From contig OZ018319.1 of NCBI GenBank assembly GCA_963969495.1, forward strand, positions 206,781,733 to 206,845,732: 64,000 bases of DNA. Direction: 5' to 3'. Shown piece by piece: positions 23,747-36,600 of the stretch. Origin of the DNA: Ceratothoa steindachneri. Its lineage: Eukaryota; Arthropoda; Malacostraca; Isopoda; Cymothoidae. Within the stretch, counting starts at the first letter, position 1; every line of letters starts with the position of its first letter. The notes under the pieces are model-generated. The model was not told the DNA's origin. It was given only the letters and a program-made list of their open reading frames with translations, and did not search any database. The translations under genes and the position numbers were made by a program.

Positions 23747-26199
23747 ATGCCCATGTATGACAAAAAAAACAAAAAAACCCAACCCCCAACTTCCCCAAGA
23801 AAATCAACGGAGCCGCCCTCGGGCAGCTCCACCGAGAAAATGGAGGTCCTTCCCCTTGTGCTTGCGCAAGGGACCCTCCATAATTCTTTAACCGGAGAGG
23901 AGGCTTACTCCTCTCCTACGCCTACGGGTGTAGAGGACTCCCCCTCACCCCCTTCTCTGGAGGTGCTTTCGGGCACTTCCCTATCTCCAGCGGCAGTCCC
24001 TCCTTTGCTTACTAAGGGGACTGCCAAGAAAGCCAGCAGGCAGCCCATTGCCGACCGCCCCTCGTGCAAGCGGCTTGGTAGGGCAAACCCCCTTAGGGGG
24101 GAGAGGGAAGCCAGGCCCCTTCGGTCGCTTCCCTCAAAAGACCTGCTGGCAAGAATTTTAAACCTTGCTGGGGTCAAGGCCTGTGCCTCCCCACACAAGA
24201 CTGGCGAAACTGCCAAGGGGACCTGCGATGTCCTGGGAGGGGATGGCCAACTGGAGGCCCCTCCTGTGATAAACATGGTCCTTGAGGAGACCCAGCCTCA
24301 GACGGTAGGGCCTTCCATGGGGGGGAAGCGGGCTCGGCGCCAAGCACCGAACCCGAATCCGCCCCTATGCAAGGTCCTCCTCAAATGGCTGAGGGCTCCG
24401 AGGCAGTAAAAGGAGGGGAGGGATCTCCTCCGAGAGGTGCCCCTACGACAACCAGGACCTTCTCCATTTCGGAGAGGGACCTGGCTGAGGCCGGTCCATC
24501 TGGCCTGGGGGCTTCTGCCGGCGGAGGTGAAAAGCGGGTTCATTCCCCGCTCTCCTCTCCAAAAAAGAAAAAGACAAAGAAGAGTAAAAAGACGAAAAAG
24601 ACTCGAAGCTCCTCTCCATTCGTGGGGGCTGCGGGGACGGATCGGTCTGCTGCCACTTTGGTAGGCGACTAAGCCAAGATCGGCACATCCGGCCCCTCTA
24701 CCCCCTCGTGTTCGGAGCCCCTGACCAAGACTAACACCAAAAGTGCACAGGGCGGAGCCTCGATGACATCGGGGCCCCTCATTCAGAGGTTACCTGGCGT
24801 TTTCGAGCCCGCTGGCTTCAAACGCTTCGTCGTTATTCGCTCCACTGATGGCACCATGTTGTCCAAGGGCAACATGATCCATCAGAGAAGAGGATTAGCT
24901 AGTGCAATTGGTAGAGAGCCGAAGGTAACCCGTTTCTCGGACGGCAGCCTTCTGGCGAATGCGGCGAATCCCGCCGAGGCGGCCAAGATAAGTGCTCTTC
25001 GGACACTTCATGACACCCCGGTGAGTGTGACGCCGCACTCTACCATGAACTTTGTGAAAGGAGTAGTTTATGCGACGGAACTCGTTGACTACTCCATTGA
25101 GGACATCACCCTAGAGCTGGCCGACCATGGGGCGGTCAAGGTCGAAAGTGTGATGAGAAAACAGGGAGGGGCTTCGAGACCCACCCCTACACTCTTCGTC
25201 ACGTTCGACTGTGACAAGCTCCCTGAGTCGGTGCGTGCCGGTTGGTAACGCTACCGCGTGAAGGCATTCGTGCCACTGCCGCGGCGGTGCTATTACTGTC
25301 ACCGCTTCGGCCATACGAATCGCTCATGTAGACGTGCAAAGTCGGGGTCACCCGAAGTCTGTGTAAATTGCTCCAAGGTCGCACACGATAAGTCCAAATC
25401 GTGTGTGGCCAAGTGTGTCAATTGCGGAGAGCCGCACCCTGCTTCTCCAAAGCAATGTGGTGCATATCTCCTGGAGAAAGAAATCCTGGCCGTTCAGGCC
25501 CAGGATAGACTCTCATTCCGCGAGGCTAAGGACTTGGTCCTGGCGCGCCCAGCTCTGCCTGGGACGTCATATGCCTAAGTAGTTCGAAAGGCACCCTCTG
25601 CTCCTGGCCCATCCAGGCCAACGAGCACGGTTGTTTCCGCGCCCATTCGGAGCCCTTCTGCGGGCTCTACCCAACCCGGGCGCTCCCCTGGTAAAGCTGG
25701 CGGCAAAAAGGGTTCATACCCAGCCCCGGCTAAAACCAGGGGTCCCCCCTCTTCCCCCAGCGTGACCGTTTCCCGCAAGGCGAAACGGCCACGCGACTCC
25801 ACCGAGTCGTTAGACTCACAGGAGGCAACACCCCTGAAGATGGCCTAGCGACCATCTTCAGGGGTTCCTAAAGCTGTTCCCCGAAAGGAGGACAGCAACA
25901 AATGAGCTTCGGCTCCTTCGCCCACGCCCCGAGGTGGAGCGAGTGGCTCGGAGACGGTGGTTCCTCGAAAAAAGGGCCCCCCGCCTCCGAACCCGCAGCG
26001 CCCGCCTAAGGTTTCGAGGCGGAGGGAGGAAAAGACTCGCATGGGGAGCCCAACCTCCCCCAATAAGTCCTCGAAGGCGACAGCGGCTTCAGCGCTTTGT
26101 CCGGCCAACAGTGCCCGGGGTTCTGCCCCCAGGAAGCGTACGGCCATTCCCGTGAGGGTCTTTAATTCGAGGAGGGCCCCCGCGTCTCCTCCGAGCTAG
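23747..26199 (+). pseudogene. LINE C ORF1 (gag-like protein), frameshifted
   Basis: ATG at 23747 (MPMYDKKNKK) opens a Ser/Pro/Lys-rich N-terminal region to about 24330. A frameshift then leads to the frame with EKRVHSPLSSPKKKKTKK (basic, nuclear-signal-like, about 24530-24600). A stop precedes the conserved core at 24763-25248 (PGVFEPAGFKRFVVIRSTDG to CDKLPESVRAGW). A TAA replaces Tyr at 25246-25248. Three zinc knuckles follow: CYYCHRFGHTNRSC (about 25288-25330), CVNCSKVAHDKSKSC and CVNCGEPHPASPKQC (to about 25455). The Pro-rich tail ends in TAG at 26197-26199. Such proteins bind and chaperone the element RNA. The stretch 25562-26237 is nearly identical to LINE B. Confidence 0.8.
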
Positions 26200-26203
26200 G
26201 CCT

Positions 26204-29200
26204 GGAGAGCATATTCCTTCAATGGAATTGCCGTGGAATTCGGGCCAACGGGAAGGAGCTGCGGAGGCTCGCCTCGTCCCGCTTCCCGTTAGCTATTTTT
26301 TTTGCAGGAGACCATGCTAGGCGCGTGCCCCCTGCCTGCCCTCCCGGGGTATAAGGGTCTTGCGACCCCACCACCGCGGGATGGCCGGGCTTGGGGATGC
26401 GCGGTTTACACCCGGCATGATGTCTCCGTTCTTCCTTTCTCTTTAGATACCTCCTGTCAGGCAGTGGCTGTTCAGCTGCACCTGGATAGGAGGTATACTA
26501 TCATTTCTGCGTACATTCCACCGTCAGCTGACTTCGACGCGAGGGACTTCCGCCGCGTCGTGGCACGGTTGCCGAGGCCCTATCTCTTGCTTGGAGATCT
26601 GAACGGCAGGCATCCTCTCTGGGGAGATTACTCCATAAATCCCAGGGGACAAGTCCTTGCCGATCTGATCGCAGAGCTTGAGATGGGTGTCCTAAATGTG
26701 GATGAGTTTACGTATTACTGTCCGAGAACCGCTTCATTTTCTTGCCTTGACCTATCTTTGTGCTCTTCGGATGCACAGCCTGATTTGATTGGGGGGTGGT
26801 CGATGACCTCCATGGTAGTGATCACATTCCCATTCAAATATCATTTTCAGGGCAACTGCCGCCTGAAGGACCACCTCGGTGGTGCTTGGCGCGGGCGCGG
26901 TGGCCTGCATTTCAGGAAATGACTGAATTCTCTATCTCAGTCGAGGAGTTTAGGTCGGTAGATGAGGCCGTTGAGTTCTTCTCCGGCAACCTCATCGCCG
27001 TGGGCCTGACTACTATTCCTAGGACGTCTGGCTGTTTTGCACGCTGACCACTCCCATGGTGGTCGGCCGAGTGTGAGACGGCCCTCAAACAGAAGCATTA
27101 TGCCTACATGCGCTATAAGCGCCGCCCGAACGATTTCACTGTCGCTGAATTTCGTCGGGCTAGGGCTAGGTTCCGGTATATTTCGAAGCACGCCCGCCGC
27201 TCTTCTTGGCGGGCATACGTGTCTTCACTTAACGGGAAGACCCCTTTAGCTGAGGTGTGGAAGCGAGTCAAAAGGATTCGGGGCAAGTTCTCGCAGGACC
27301 CCCCTCCCGTTCTCCAGGAGAATGGGACCGCAATCTCGGACCCCGCGTCCGTGGCGGAATCCTTAGCGACCGCTTTTTCCGCATTCTCTAGCCGTGATGC
27401 TGCTCCGCCAGCATTCAATGCACGTCGTGATGTCGCGGAAGGCCGCCGGCTGGACTTTACCTCCAGAGGCGGAGAACCCTTCAACGACAAGTTTACTGTG
27501 AGTGAGTTGCGTTCCGCTCTCGCTTCGTGCGCGGACACCGCCTATGGTCCGGACGACGTTGTGTACGCCATGCTTCGACACCTGGGTGAGCGAGACATGG
27601 CCTTTCTCTTAGATTTGTTCAACAGGATCTGGGTGGAAGGTCTTCTCCCAGACTCCTGGCGAATCGCTACTGTGCTCGCCTTTCGCAAGCCGGGGAGAGA
27701 TCACTCTACTCCGACCGGTTTCCGCCCAATCTCTCTAACCTCTTGCGTGTGCAAGTTGATGGTGAAATTGGTAAATGTTAGATTAGCCTATTTCCTGGAC
27801 AGCGGAGGCCATCTGTCTTCTGCACAGTGCGGCTTCCGTAAGTTCCACTCCACGTCGGATGCTCTGCTCCGACTGGAAAATGCCGTCTGTGAGGCTTTCC
27901 TTTGTAGACAGCACTACGCCACGGTGTTTTTTGATCTGGAGAAGGCCTATGATACCGCATGGCGATACGGTATCATGGAGACTCTCCACACGATGGGGGC
28001 GAGGGGATGCCTCCCAATGTTTATATCCGAATTTTTGCGAGATCGTTGATTCCGCGTACGGGTGGGGGGAGCCCTCTCCGGCCTAAAGGAGCAGGAAGAG
28101 GGTGTCCCGCAGGGAAGTGTCCTCAGTGTCACACTCTTTGCCCTGAGCATCAACGGCATCACCTCGGTGCTGTCGGAAGATGTTATCGCTACGCTCTACG
28201 TGGACGACCTTTCGATCTCTTTTGGCGCGGCCCAGATGCCAACTCTGGAGCGTCGACTCCAACAGGCATTGAACCGCGTCTCTCGCTATGCCGAAGCGCA
28301 CAGGTTTCGGTTTTCTTTGGCCAAGACTAAGGTGGTGCACTTCTGCCGCCATCCACGGCTTTACCCCGACCCAGATTTTTTCTTAATGGGGTGCGCCTGG
28401 ATGTGGTTGAGTCGCACCGTTTCCTTGGTCTTGTATTCGACCGACGCCTCACCTGGGAGCTCATATTCGCAGCCTTAGGGTCTCTTGTACCCGTGCCATG
28501 GACATTCTCCGTTCCGTGACGTTCAGCGCTTAGGGCGCAGATAGGGCTACTCTTCTACTTTTTTATCGATCCTTTGTTCGCTCGAAGCTCGACTACGGAT
28601 GCGAGTTTTATGCATCCGCAGCCGAGCGTTTATTGCGGAAGGTGGATTCGATCCACCACACCGGCCTTCGCCTTGCGACCGGTGCCTTAAGCACTTCCCC
28701 CATTGAGAGCCTGTTGGTCGATGCTGGGGAGATGCCACTCGCTCTGCGACGCGTGCAGTGCATCACTCGCCTGTACGCGCGAGCCCGGCGCCTCCCTCAG
28801 TCGCCAACAGCTGTCACTGCATCCGCAGCTGATCTCGATGGTGCCTATGCCACCGATAGACGCCAGTCATACCCTAAGCTCTTTGGGTTTAGGGCCAGGA
28901 AACTCCTTCGAGAGGTAGATATAGCTCTCGGGCCGGTGGCGCCCCTGGTTCTGCCCAGGACGCCACCCTGGAGGGTACCACATTTGGCTATTTGTCGCCA
29001 CGCCTCTGCTCCCAAAGCTTGTACTGCGCCGGGAGTATTGCGTTCGACCTTTTTGGAGCACACATCGTGTCACGCTCGTACCGTGCCAGTGTATACGGAT
29101 GGCTCCAAGTTCCAAGAGGGGGTCGGCTTCCACTCCGTATCCCCTCTGTTTGAAGTCAGCGGGGCTCTACCCTGCGCTGCGTCTGTCTTCACGGCCGAGC

Positions 29201-29925
29201 TGGTGGCAATACACCACTCGGTACGGGAGATTACGCGACGTGCCCGGTTCGGAGACCAGATTGTGATCTATAGCGACTCACAAAGCGCCCTGAGTGCTCT
29301 CGGGGCATTGGAATCTCCGCATCCCCTGGTTCGCGATATCCGTGACGCCACGGTTTTGGCGAGCCGGGCAGATGTCGAGATTATCTTCTGCTGGGTTCCT
29401 GGACATGTAGGAATTGCAGGGAATGAGCGCGCCGATGAGGGGGCCAAAGAGTCCGCGAGGACTCTGCGACCGGACCATCATTTCGCTCTTCCTCACACCG
29501 ACTACATGGCAGGAATACGGGCAGCTTTTCGGACTGCTTGGCAAAGAAGATGGGAGACGGTCGAAGGGAACTTAAAGTTGCGTGCCATTGCGCTGCGACT
29601 GTTCCCATGGACCTATCCCCCAATGCCGCGGCGGCTTCAGGTTGCTTTTTGTCGTCTCCGAATCGGACACACTCGTGTGACGCATCGCTATCTGATGGAG
29701 CTCTCGCCTGCGCCCTATTGCAACGACTGCGTCGTCCCCCAGACTGTTCGGCACATTATTGTCGAATGTCCCAGTCTGGGTGATCTTCGCGCACGATACC
29801 TGTCTCAGTACCGGGATGGGCGGGGTCGCTACCGCCTGTCCCTTGTGCTCGGGACAGATTCGTTTACATTGACTTGTGGACTTGTTGACTTCTTGGGGGA
29901 GGCCGGGCTTCTCCCTATTATTTAA
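26204..29925 (+). pseudogene. LINE C ORF2 (endonuclease, RT, RNase H), few breaks
   Basis: It starts in a frame overlapping the end of ORF1. Endonuclease (26204-26890): FLQWNCRGIRAN, QETMLGACP, YIPPSADF, LLGDLNGRHPLWGD, SCLDLSLCSSD, then GSDHIPIQ after a frameshift. RT (27108-28600): RPISLTSCVCKLM, AQCGFRKFHSTSDAL, FFDLEKAYDTAWRYG (first catalytic Asp), a TGA at about 28047, GVPQGSVLSVTLF, LYVDDLSISF (catalytic DD), LAKTKVVHFC. A continuous 430-codon frame (28633-29925) holds the RT thumb region and RNase H: VYTDGSKFQEGVGF, FTAELVAIHHS, IYSDSQSALS, WVPGHVGIAGNERADEG. Then a Cys/His-rich end, YCNDCVVPQTVRHIIVECP. All RNase H catalytic acids are present. Stop TAA at 29923-29925. Confidence 0.85.
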
Positions 29926-30097
29926 GCAAGGTTTGTTTGTTTTTTTGTTTTTTTTGCATTTGTTTTTTGTTTGTTTTTTTCCTTTAGTTGCACGCTCCTG
30001 CGCATGGGGGACCTCTCCCCGACGCACCAGCTTGCTTCCTTTCTCCCTTTTGGGGAGTTGGTTTTTTTTTTTCTCTCTTTAATTTTATTTTAAAGTA

Positions 30098-30152
30098 GCC
30101 TAGAACTAGGCCAGTTTTAATACGGCGACTAATGCCCAAGTAGGCAGTCGCC
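30098..30152 (+). promoter_or_regulatory. 3' UTR double hairpin of LINE C
   Basis: Hairpin 1 is GCCTAG-AA-CTAGGC (30098-30111). Hairpin 2 is ggcgact/agtcgcc (30124-30152), with an inner gcc/ggc pairing. See the comparison with D and E. Confidence 0.7.
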
Positions 30153-30182
30153 AGATGAGCTCTTAAAAAAAAAAAAAAAAAA

Positions 30183-30195
30183 TCTTTGCACTCCA
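30183..30195. repeat. Target-site duplication of LINE C, 3' copy
   Basis: Exact copy of 23205-23217, next to the poly(A). Confidence 0.95.
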
Positions 30196-30762
30196 TGATC
30201 TTTTTTACTTGTGGACCGACGAAGACCCCGGTTTCCAACTCTGCCGCAGATAGTTTAGGAAAGAAATCTTGGAGATACATGAAAGCTGCAGACTCCTTAT
30301 CTAGAACTCTGACGAATTGTTTCATAATGCCCAATTTTAAGTACACAGGAGGAAACAGTACCTTTGGGGTTCAACAAAGGCTCTTATTTGACGTTGTTTC
30401 TCCCCAAACTAAACTCGGTCCGTTGTGGCCAATCTCGCTGATGGTACTATGCCACAGTGTCCCTGCTGTCCCAAAGTCAAAGATAACAGGATAACCTCCC
30501 AACCGAATTCTTCATATTTCAATGCACCTAGAAAGATCTTGACACTGCTATATTCCTCTTTGAGCTGGACCAAGTGAGTAAGGGGAAGAGATGGATACAT
30601 GTTCCCGTTATGAAGCAGCACTGCTCTGAGGCTCCTGGACGAGCTATCAATGAAGAGGCTCCCCTCGTTGGGGTTACAAGCAATTCCAATTGCCTCAAAT
30701 AGACTGGTCAGATTGTGACAAAAGCAAAGCTCATCTTGACGTGTAAAAAAGCTTGAAAACAC

Positions 30763-30775
30763 TAACGACGCTTTC
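30763..30775. repeat. Target-site duplication of the D+E insertion, 5' copy
   Basis: taacgacgctttc is matched by taacaacgctttc at 39553-39565 with one mismatch in 13. The FHQD reading frame (QRKR... then KASLVFSSFF) continues across the two copies, confirming a single insertion site. Confidence 0.85.
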
Positions 30776-31093
30776 CTTCCCCGTTTGGCCCCAGCTTAGC
30801 CTCTCTTCCTTCCTTCAAAACACTTGTTTCATCTCTTTTCACACAACCTCTCCCACAACTTTCTCTGGTCAGCCTCTAATTTCACAGGGTAGATGCTGAC
30901 CTTCTTCTCAAGCCAACCGTCCAAAATCGGGGCTGAGGGGGGAGACGACAATGTTCCCTAACCCCTGAGCTCCGGTTCCGGATGGAGGTTTTTTAACAAC
31001 CTGCTTCATCCCCACCCATACCTTCCTCACATCCCTTTTCCTCTCTTATTCACATTCTATCCATTTTTACGCCGTGTCTAAGGTGGAGCCGCC

Positions 31094-31204
31094 ATGCCGA
31101 TGGACTCCCAGGCCACCAGGTGGGAGGAGTGGTCCCAAATGGCGGCGCCTGGCTCTGCCAGGCCTGTAAGCACCTCTTGCAGTGCGGGCAACTGCAAGAG
31201 GTGA
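31094..31204 (+). CDS. 36-codon upstream ORF of LINE D with 3' hairpin
   Basis: Starts MPMDSQATRWEEW; 36 codons, then TGA TGA. The hairpin arms are 31172-31182 and 31192-31202. The downstream ORF1 ATG (31239) is out of frame here because two bases are missing in the A-rich spacer. Confidence 0.5.
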   Translation: MPMDSQATRWEEWSQMAAPGSARPVSTSCSAGNCKR

Positions 31205-31238
31205 TGAGCTATTGCGTCCCGTATGAAAAAGAGTCACC

Positions 31239-33668
31239 ATGCCCATGTATGGAAAAAAACCAAAAAAAACAACCCCAACATCTCCTGAAACAGCGATGGA
31301 GCCGCCCTCGGGCAGCTCCAGCAAAAAAATGGAGGTCCCTGCAGAGGATCCTCCATATCTCTCCAACCGGAGAGGAGGCTTACTCCTCTCCTACGCCTAC
31401 GGGTGAAGGGGACTCCCTCTCACCTCCTTCTCTGGAAGTGCTTTCAGGCACCCCCCTCTTATCAGCAGCAGTCCCCTCTGTTCTTTCCAAGGGGACTGCC
31501 AAGAAAGCCAGCAAACAGCCCTTAGCCAGCCGCTCCACATCGAAGCGGCTCGGTAGGGCAAACCCCCTTAAGAGGAGAGGCAAGCCAGGCCCCTTCGGTC
31601 GCTTCCCTCAAAATACCTGCTGGCAAGAATATTAAACCTTGCCGGGGTCCAGGTTCCTGCCTCCCTACACAATACTAGTGACAATACTGACAACGGGACC
31701 TGCAATGTCTTGAGAGGGGATGGCCAACTGAAGGCCTCCCCTAAGATAGACATGGTCTTTGAGGAAACAAGCCTCAGACGGTAGGGCCTTCCATGGGGGG
31801 GAATCCGGGCTCAACGCCAAGCAACGAATCCGAATCCGCCCCTATGCAGGGTCCTCCTCAAACGGCTGTGGTTTTCGAAGCAGTACAAGGAGGGGATGGA
31901 TCTCCTCCGACCGGTGCCCCCACGACTACCAGGACCTTCTCGATTTCGGAGAAGGACCTGGCTAAGGCCGGTCAATCTGGCCTGGGGGCTCCTTCCGGTG
32001 GAGGTAAAAAGCGGGTTCATTCCCCGCCCTCCTCTCCAAAAAAGGAAAAAAAAGACTAAAAAGACAAAAAAGACTCTGGGCTCCTCTCCATCCGCGGGGG
32101 CTACGGGGACGGATCGGTCTGCTGCCACTTTGGCAAGCGACCAAGCCAAGATCTGCACATCAAGCCCCTCTACCCCCCCGGGTATGAAGCTCCTGACCAT
32201 GACAAAGACCAAAAGTGCACAGGGCGGAGCCTCGATGACATCGGGGCCCTTGATTCAGTGGTTACCTGGCGTTTTCTAGCCCGCTGGCTTCAAACGCTTC
32301 CTCGTTATTCGCTCCACTAATGGAACCATGTTTTTCAAGGGCAACATGATCCATCAGAGGAAAGGATTAGCTAGTGCAATTGGTAGAGAGCAGATGGTCA
32401 CGCGTTTTCGGACGGGAGTCTTCTGCAAATGCGGTGAATCCCGCCGAGGTGGCGAAGATAAGTGCTTTTCGGACACTTCATGGCACCCCGGTGAGTGTGA
32501 CGCCGCACTCTACCGAGAACTTTGTGAAAGGAGTAGTTTATGCGAGGGAACTCGTTGACTACCCCATTGAGGACATCGCCCTAGAGCTGGCCGACCATGG
32601 GGCGGTCAAGGTCAAACGTGTGATAAGAAAACAGGGAGGGGCCTCGAGATCCACCCCTACACTCTTCCTCACGTTCGACTGTGACAACCTCCTAGAGTCG
32701 GTGCGTGCCGGTTGGTACCGCTACCGCGTCAAGGCATTCGTGCAACTGGGGCGGCAGTGCTATTACTGTCACCGCTTTGGCCATACGAATCGATCATGTA
32801 GACGTGCAAAGTCGGGGTCACCCGAAGTCTGTGTAAATTGCTCCAAGGTCGCACACAATAAGTCCAAATCATGTGTGGCAAAGTGTGTCAATTGCGAAGA
32901 GCCGCATCCCGCTTCTTCGAAGCAATGTGGTGCATATCTCCTGGAGAAAGCAATCCTGGCCGTTCAGGCCCAGGATCGAATCTCATTCCGCGAGGCTAAG
33001 GACTTGGTCCTGGCGCGCCCGGCTCTGCCTGGGACGTCATATGCCTCAATAGTTAGAAAGGCACCCTCTGCTCCTGGCCCATCCAGGCCAACGAGCACGG
33101 TTGTTTCCGCGCCCATTCGGAGCCCTTCTGTGGGCTCTACCCAACCTGGGTGCTCCCCTGGTAAAGCTAGCGGCAAAAAGAGTTCACACCCAGCCCTGTC
33201 TAAAACCAGGGCTCCCCCCTCTTTCGCCAGCGTGCCAGTTTCCCGTAAAGCGAAACAGCAACGCATTCCACCGAGTCGTTAGACTCACAGGAGGCAACAC
33301 CCTTGAAGATGGTCGCTAGGCCATCTATTGGGGTTTTTAACGCTGTCCCCCGAAAGGACAACAGCAACAAAGGAGCTTCAGCTCCTTCGCCCACGCCCCG
33401 AGGTGGAGCGAGTGGCTCGGAGACGGTGGTTCCTCAAGAAGAGGCCCTCCCACCTCCGAAGCCGCAACGCTCGCCTAAGGTTTCGAGGCGAAGGGAGGAA
33501 AAGACTCGCATGGCGAGCCCAACCTCCCCAAATAAGTGCTCGAAGGCGACAGCGGCTTCAGCGCTTTGTCCGGCCAACAGCGCCGGGGGTTCTGCCCCCA
33601 GGAAGCGTACGGCCATTCCCGTGAGGGTCTTCAATTCGAAGAGGGCCCCCGCGTCTCCTCCGAGCTAG
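31239..33668 (+). pseudogene. LINE D ORF1 (gag-like), frameshifted
   Basis: The region is the same as in C. The N-terminal third is broken into frames. A 302-codon open stretch (32374-33282) covers the core (YARELVDYPIEDIALELADH), YRYRVKAFVQLGRQ and three intact knuckles: CYYCHRFGHTNRSC, CVNCSKVAHNKSKSC, CVNCEEPHPASSKQC (about 32758-32930). A frameshift near 33270 moves the Pro/Ser/Lys-rich tail to the frame ending APASPPS, TAG at 33666-33668. This copy has the intact Tyr codon where C has a stop. Confidence 0.8.
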
Positions 33669-33670
33669 GC

Positions 33671-36600
33671 CTGAAGGGCATATTCCTTCAATGGAATTGC
33701 CGTGGACTCCGGGCCAACTGGGAGGAGCTGCGGAGGATCGCCTCGTCCCGCTCCCCGTTAGCTATCTTTTTGCAGGAGACCATGCTAGGCGCGTGCCCCC
33801 TGCCTGCCCTCCTAGGGTATAAGGGTCTTGCGACCCCACCACCGCGGGATGGCCGGGCTTGGGGATGCGCGGTTTACACCCGGCATGATGTCTCCGTTCT
33901 TCCTTTCTCTTTAGATACCTCCTTTCAGGCAGTGGCTGTGCTGCTGCACCTGGATAGGAGGTATACTATCATTTCTGCGTACATTCCACCGTCAGCTGAC
34001 TTCGACGCGGGGGACTTCCGCCGCGTCGTGGCACGGTTGCCGAGGCCCTATCTCTTGCTTGGAGATCTGAACGGCAGATATCCTCTCTGGGAAGATTACT
34101 CCATAAATACCAGGGGACAAGTCTTTGCCGATCTGATTGAAGAGCTTGAGATGGGTGTCCTAAACGTGGATGTGTTTACGCATCACTGTCCGAGAACCGC
34201 TTCATTTTCTTGCCTTGACCTATCTTTGTGCTCTTCGGATGCACAGCCTGATTGGGATTGAGGGGTGGTCGATGACCTCCATGGTAGTGATCACTTTCTC
34301 ATTCAAATATCATTTTCAGGACAAATGCCGCCCGAGAGAACACCTCAGTGGTGCTTTTCGCGGGGGCGATAGCCTGCATTTCAGGAAATGACTGAATTCT
34401 CTATCTCAGTCGAGGAGTTTAGGGCGGTATATGAGGCCGTTGAGTTCTTCTCCGGCAATCTCATCGCCGTGGGCCTGACTACTATTCCTAGGACGTCTGA
34501 CCGTTTTGCACGCCGACCACTCCCATGGTGGTCGGCCGAGTGTGAGACGGCCCTTAAACAGAAGCGTTATGCCTACATGCGCTATAATGCTGCCCAAACA
34601 ATTTCACTGTCGCTGAATTTCGTCGGGCTAGGGCTAAGTGCTTGGAATATTTCGAAGCACGCCCGCCGTTCCTCTTGGCGGGCATAGGTGTCTTCAATTA
34701 ACGGGAAGACCCCTTTAGCTGATGTGTGAACCGAGTCAAAAGTATTCGGGGAAAGTTCTCGCAGGACCCCCCTCCCGTTCTCCAGGAGAATGGGACCGCA
34801 ATCTCGGACCCTGCGTCCGCGACCGTTTTCTCTGCATTTTGTAGCCGGGCTGCTGCTCCGCCAGCATTTAATGCACGTCGTGATTTAGCGTAAGCCATGA
34901 GCAGGACTTTACCTCCAGAGGCAGAGAACCCTTCAACGACAGGTTTACTTTGAGTGAGTTGCGCTCCGTTCTCGCTTCATGCGCGGACATTCTTCATGGT
35001 CCGGACGATGTCCCGTACACCATGCTTCGACACCTGGGTGAGCGAGGCATGGCCTTTCTCTTAGATTTGTTCAACAGGATCTGGGTGGAGGGTCTTCTCC
35101 CAGACTCCTGGCGAATTACTACTGTGCTCGCCTTTCGCAAGCCGCGGAGAGATCACTCTACTCCAACTGGTTTCCTCCCAATCTCTCAGACCTCTTGCGT
35201 GTGCAAGTTAATGGAGAAATTGGAAAATTCTAGATTAGCCTATTTTCTGGACAGCGGAGGCCATCTCTCTTCCGCACAGTGCGGCTTCCGCAAGTTCAAC
35301 TCCACGTCGGATGCTCTGCTCCGACTGGAAAATGCCGTCTGCGAGGCTTTCCTTCATAGACAGCACTACGCCACGGTGTTTTTCGATCTGGAGAAGGCCT
35401 ATGATACCGCATGGCGATACGGTATCATGGAGACTCTCCACACGATGGGGGCAAGGGGACGCCTCCCAATTTTTATATCTGAATTTTTGCGAGATCGTCG
35501 ATTCCGCGTAAGGGTGGGGGGAGCCCTATCCGGCCTAAAGGAGCAGGAAGAGGGTGTCCCGCAAGGAAGTGTCCTCAGTGTCACACTCTTTGCCCTGAGC
35601 ATCAACGGCATCACCTCGGTGCTGCCGGAAGATGTTCTCGCTACGCTCTACGTGGACGACCTTTCGATCTCTTTTGGCGCGGCCCAGATGCCAACTCTGG
35701 AGCGTCGACTCCAACAGGCATTGAACTGCGTCTCTTGCTATCCTGAAGCGCACTGGTTTCTGTTTTCTTTAGCCAAGACTAAGGTAGTGCACTTCTGCCG
35801 CCATCCACGGCTTCACCTTAACCCAGATTTGTTTTTTAAAGGGGTGCGCCTGGATGTGGTTGAGTCGCACCGTTTCCTTGTTCTTGTATTCGACCGACGC
35901 CTCACCTGGGAGGCTCATATTCGCAGCCTTAGGGTCTCTTGTATTCGCGCCATGGACATTCTCCGTTCCGTGACGTTCAGCGCTTGGGGCGCTGATAGAG
36001 CTACTGCCTTACCTTTTTATCGATCCTTTGTCCGTTCGAAGCTCGACTACGGATGCGAGTTTTATGCATCCGCAACCGAGCGTTTATTGCGGAAGGTGGA
36101 TTCGATCCACCAAACCGGCCTTCGCCTTGCGACCGGTGCCTTAAGCACTTCCCATATTGAAAGCCTATTGGTCGATGCTAGGGAGATGCCACTCGCTCTG
36201 CGCCGCGTGCAGTGTATCACTCGCCTGTACGCGTGAGCCCGGCGCCTCCCTCAGTCGCCAACAGCTCTCACTGGATCCGCAGCTGATCTTGATGGTGCCT
36301 ATGCCGTCGAGAGACGCCAGTCATACCCTAAGCCCTTTGGGTTTAGGGCCAGAAAACTCCTTCGAGAGGTAGATATCGCTCTCGGGCTGGTGGCGCCTTT
36401 GGTTTTGCCCAGGACGCCACCCTGGAGGGTACCACATTTGGCTATTTGTCGCCACGCCTCTGCTTCCAAAGCTTGTACTGTGCCGGGAGTATTGCGTTTG
36501 ACCTTTTTGGAGCACACATCGTGTCACGCTGGAACCGTGCCAGTGTATACGAATGGCTCCAAGTTCCAAGAGGGGGTCGGCTTCCACGCCGTATCCCCTC

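Larger units (their letters stand above)
23218..30182 (+). mobile_element. LINE C, full-length RNase H-bearing LINE (6965 bp)
   Basis: It begins ccccgtaaggggcgcgg, ends in a run of about 19 A, and has an exact 13-bp target duplication on both sides. It contains the full order: 5' UTR with 36-codon upstream ORF and hairpin, ORF1, ORF2 with endonuclease, RT and RNase H, then a 3' UTR with the double hairpin. It is only moderately mutated and is the best reference copy for the family in this window. It belongs to the RNase H-containing arthropod LINEs (I-clade-like); the exact clade would need a phylogeny. Confidence 0.95.

Noticed and set aside
23747..24409. LINE C ORF1 N-terminal 220-codon frame as a separate host gene
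   Set aside because: Same region in B and D, same place relative to the LINE 5' UTR; it is the N-terminal part of ORF1 before a frameshift.
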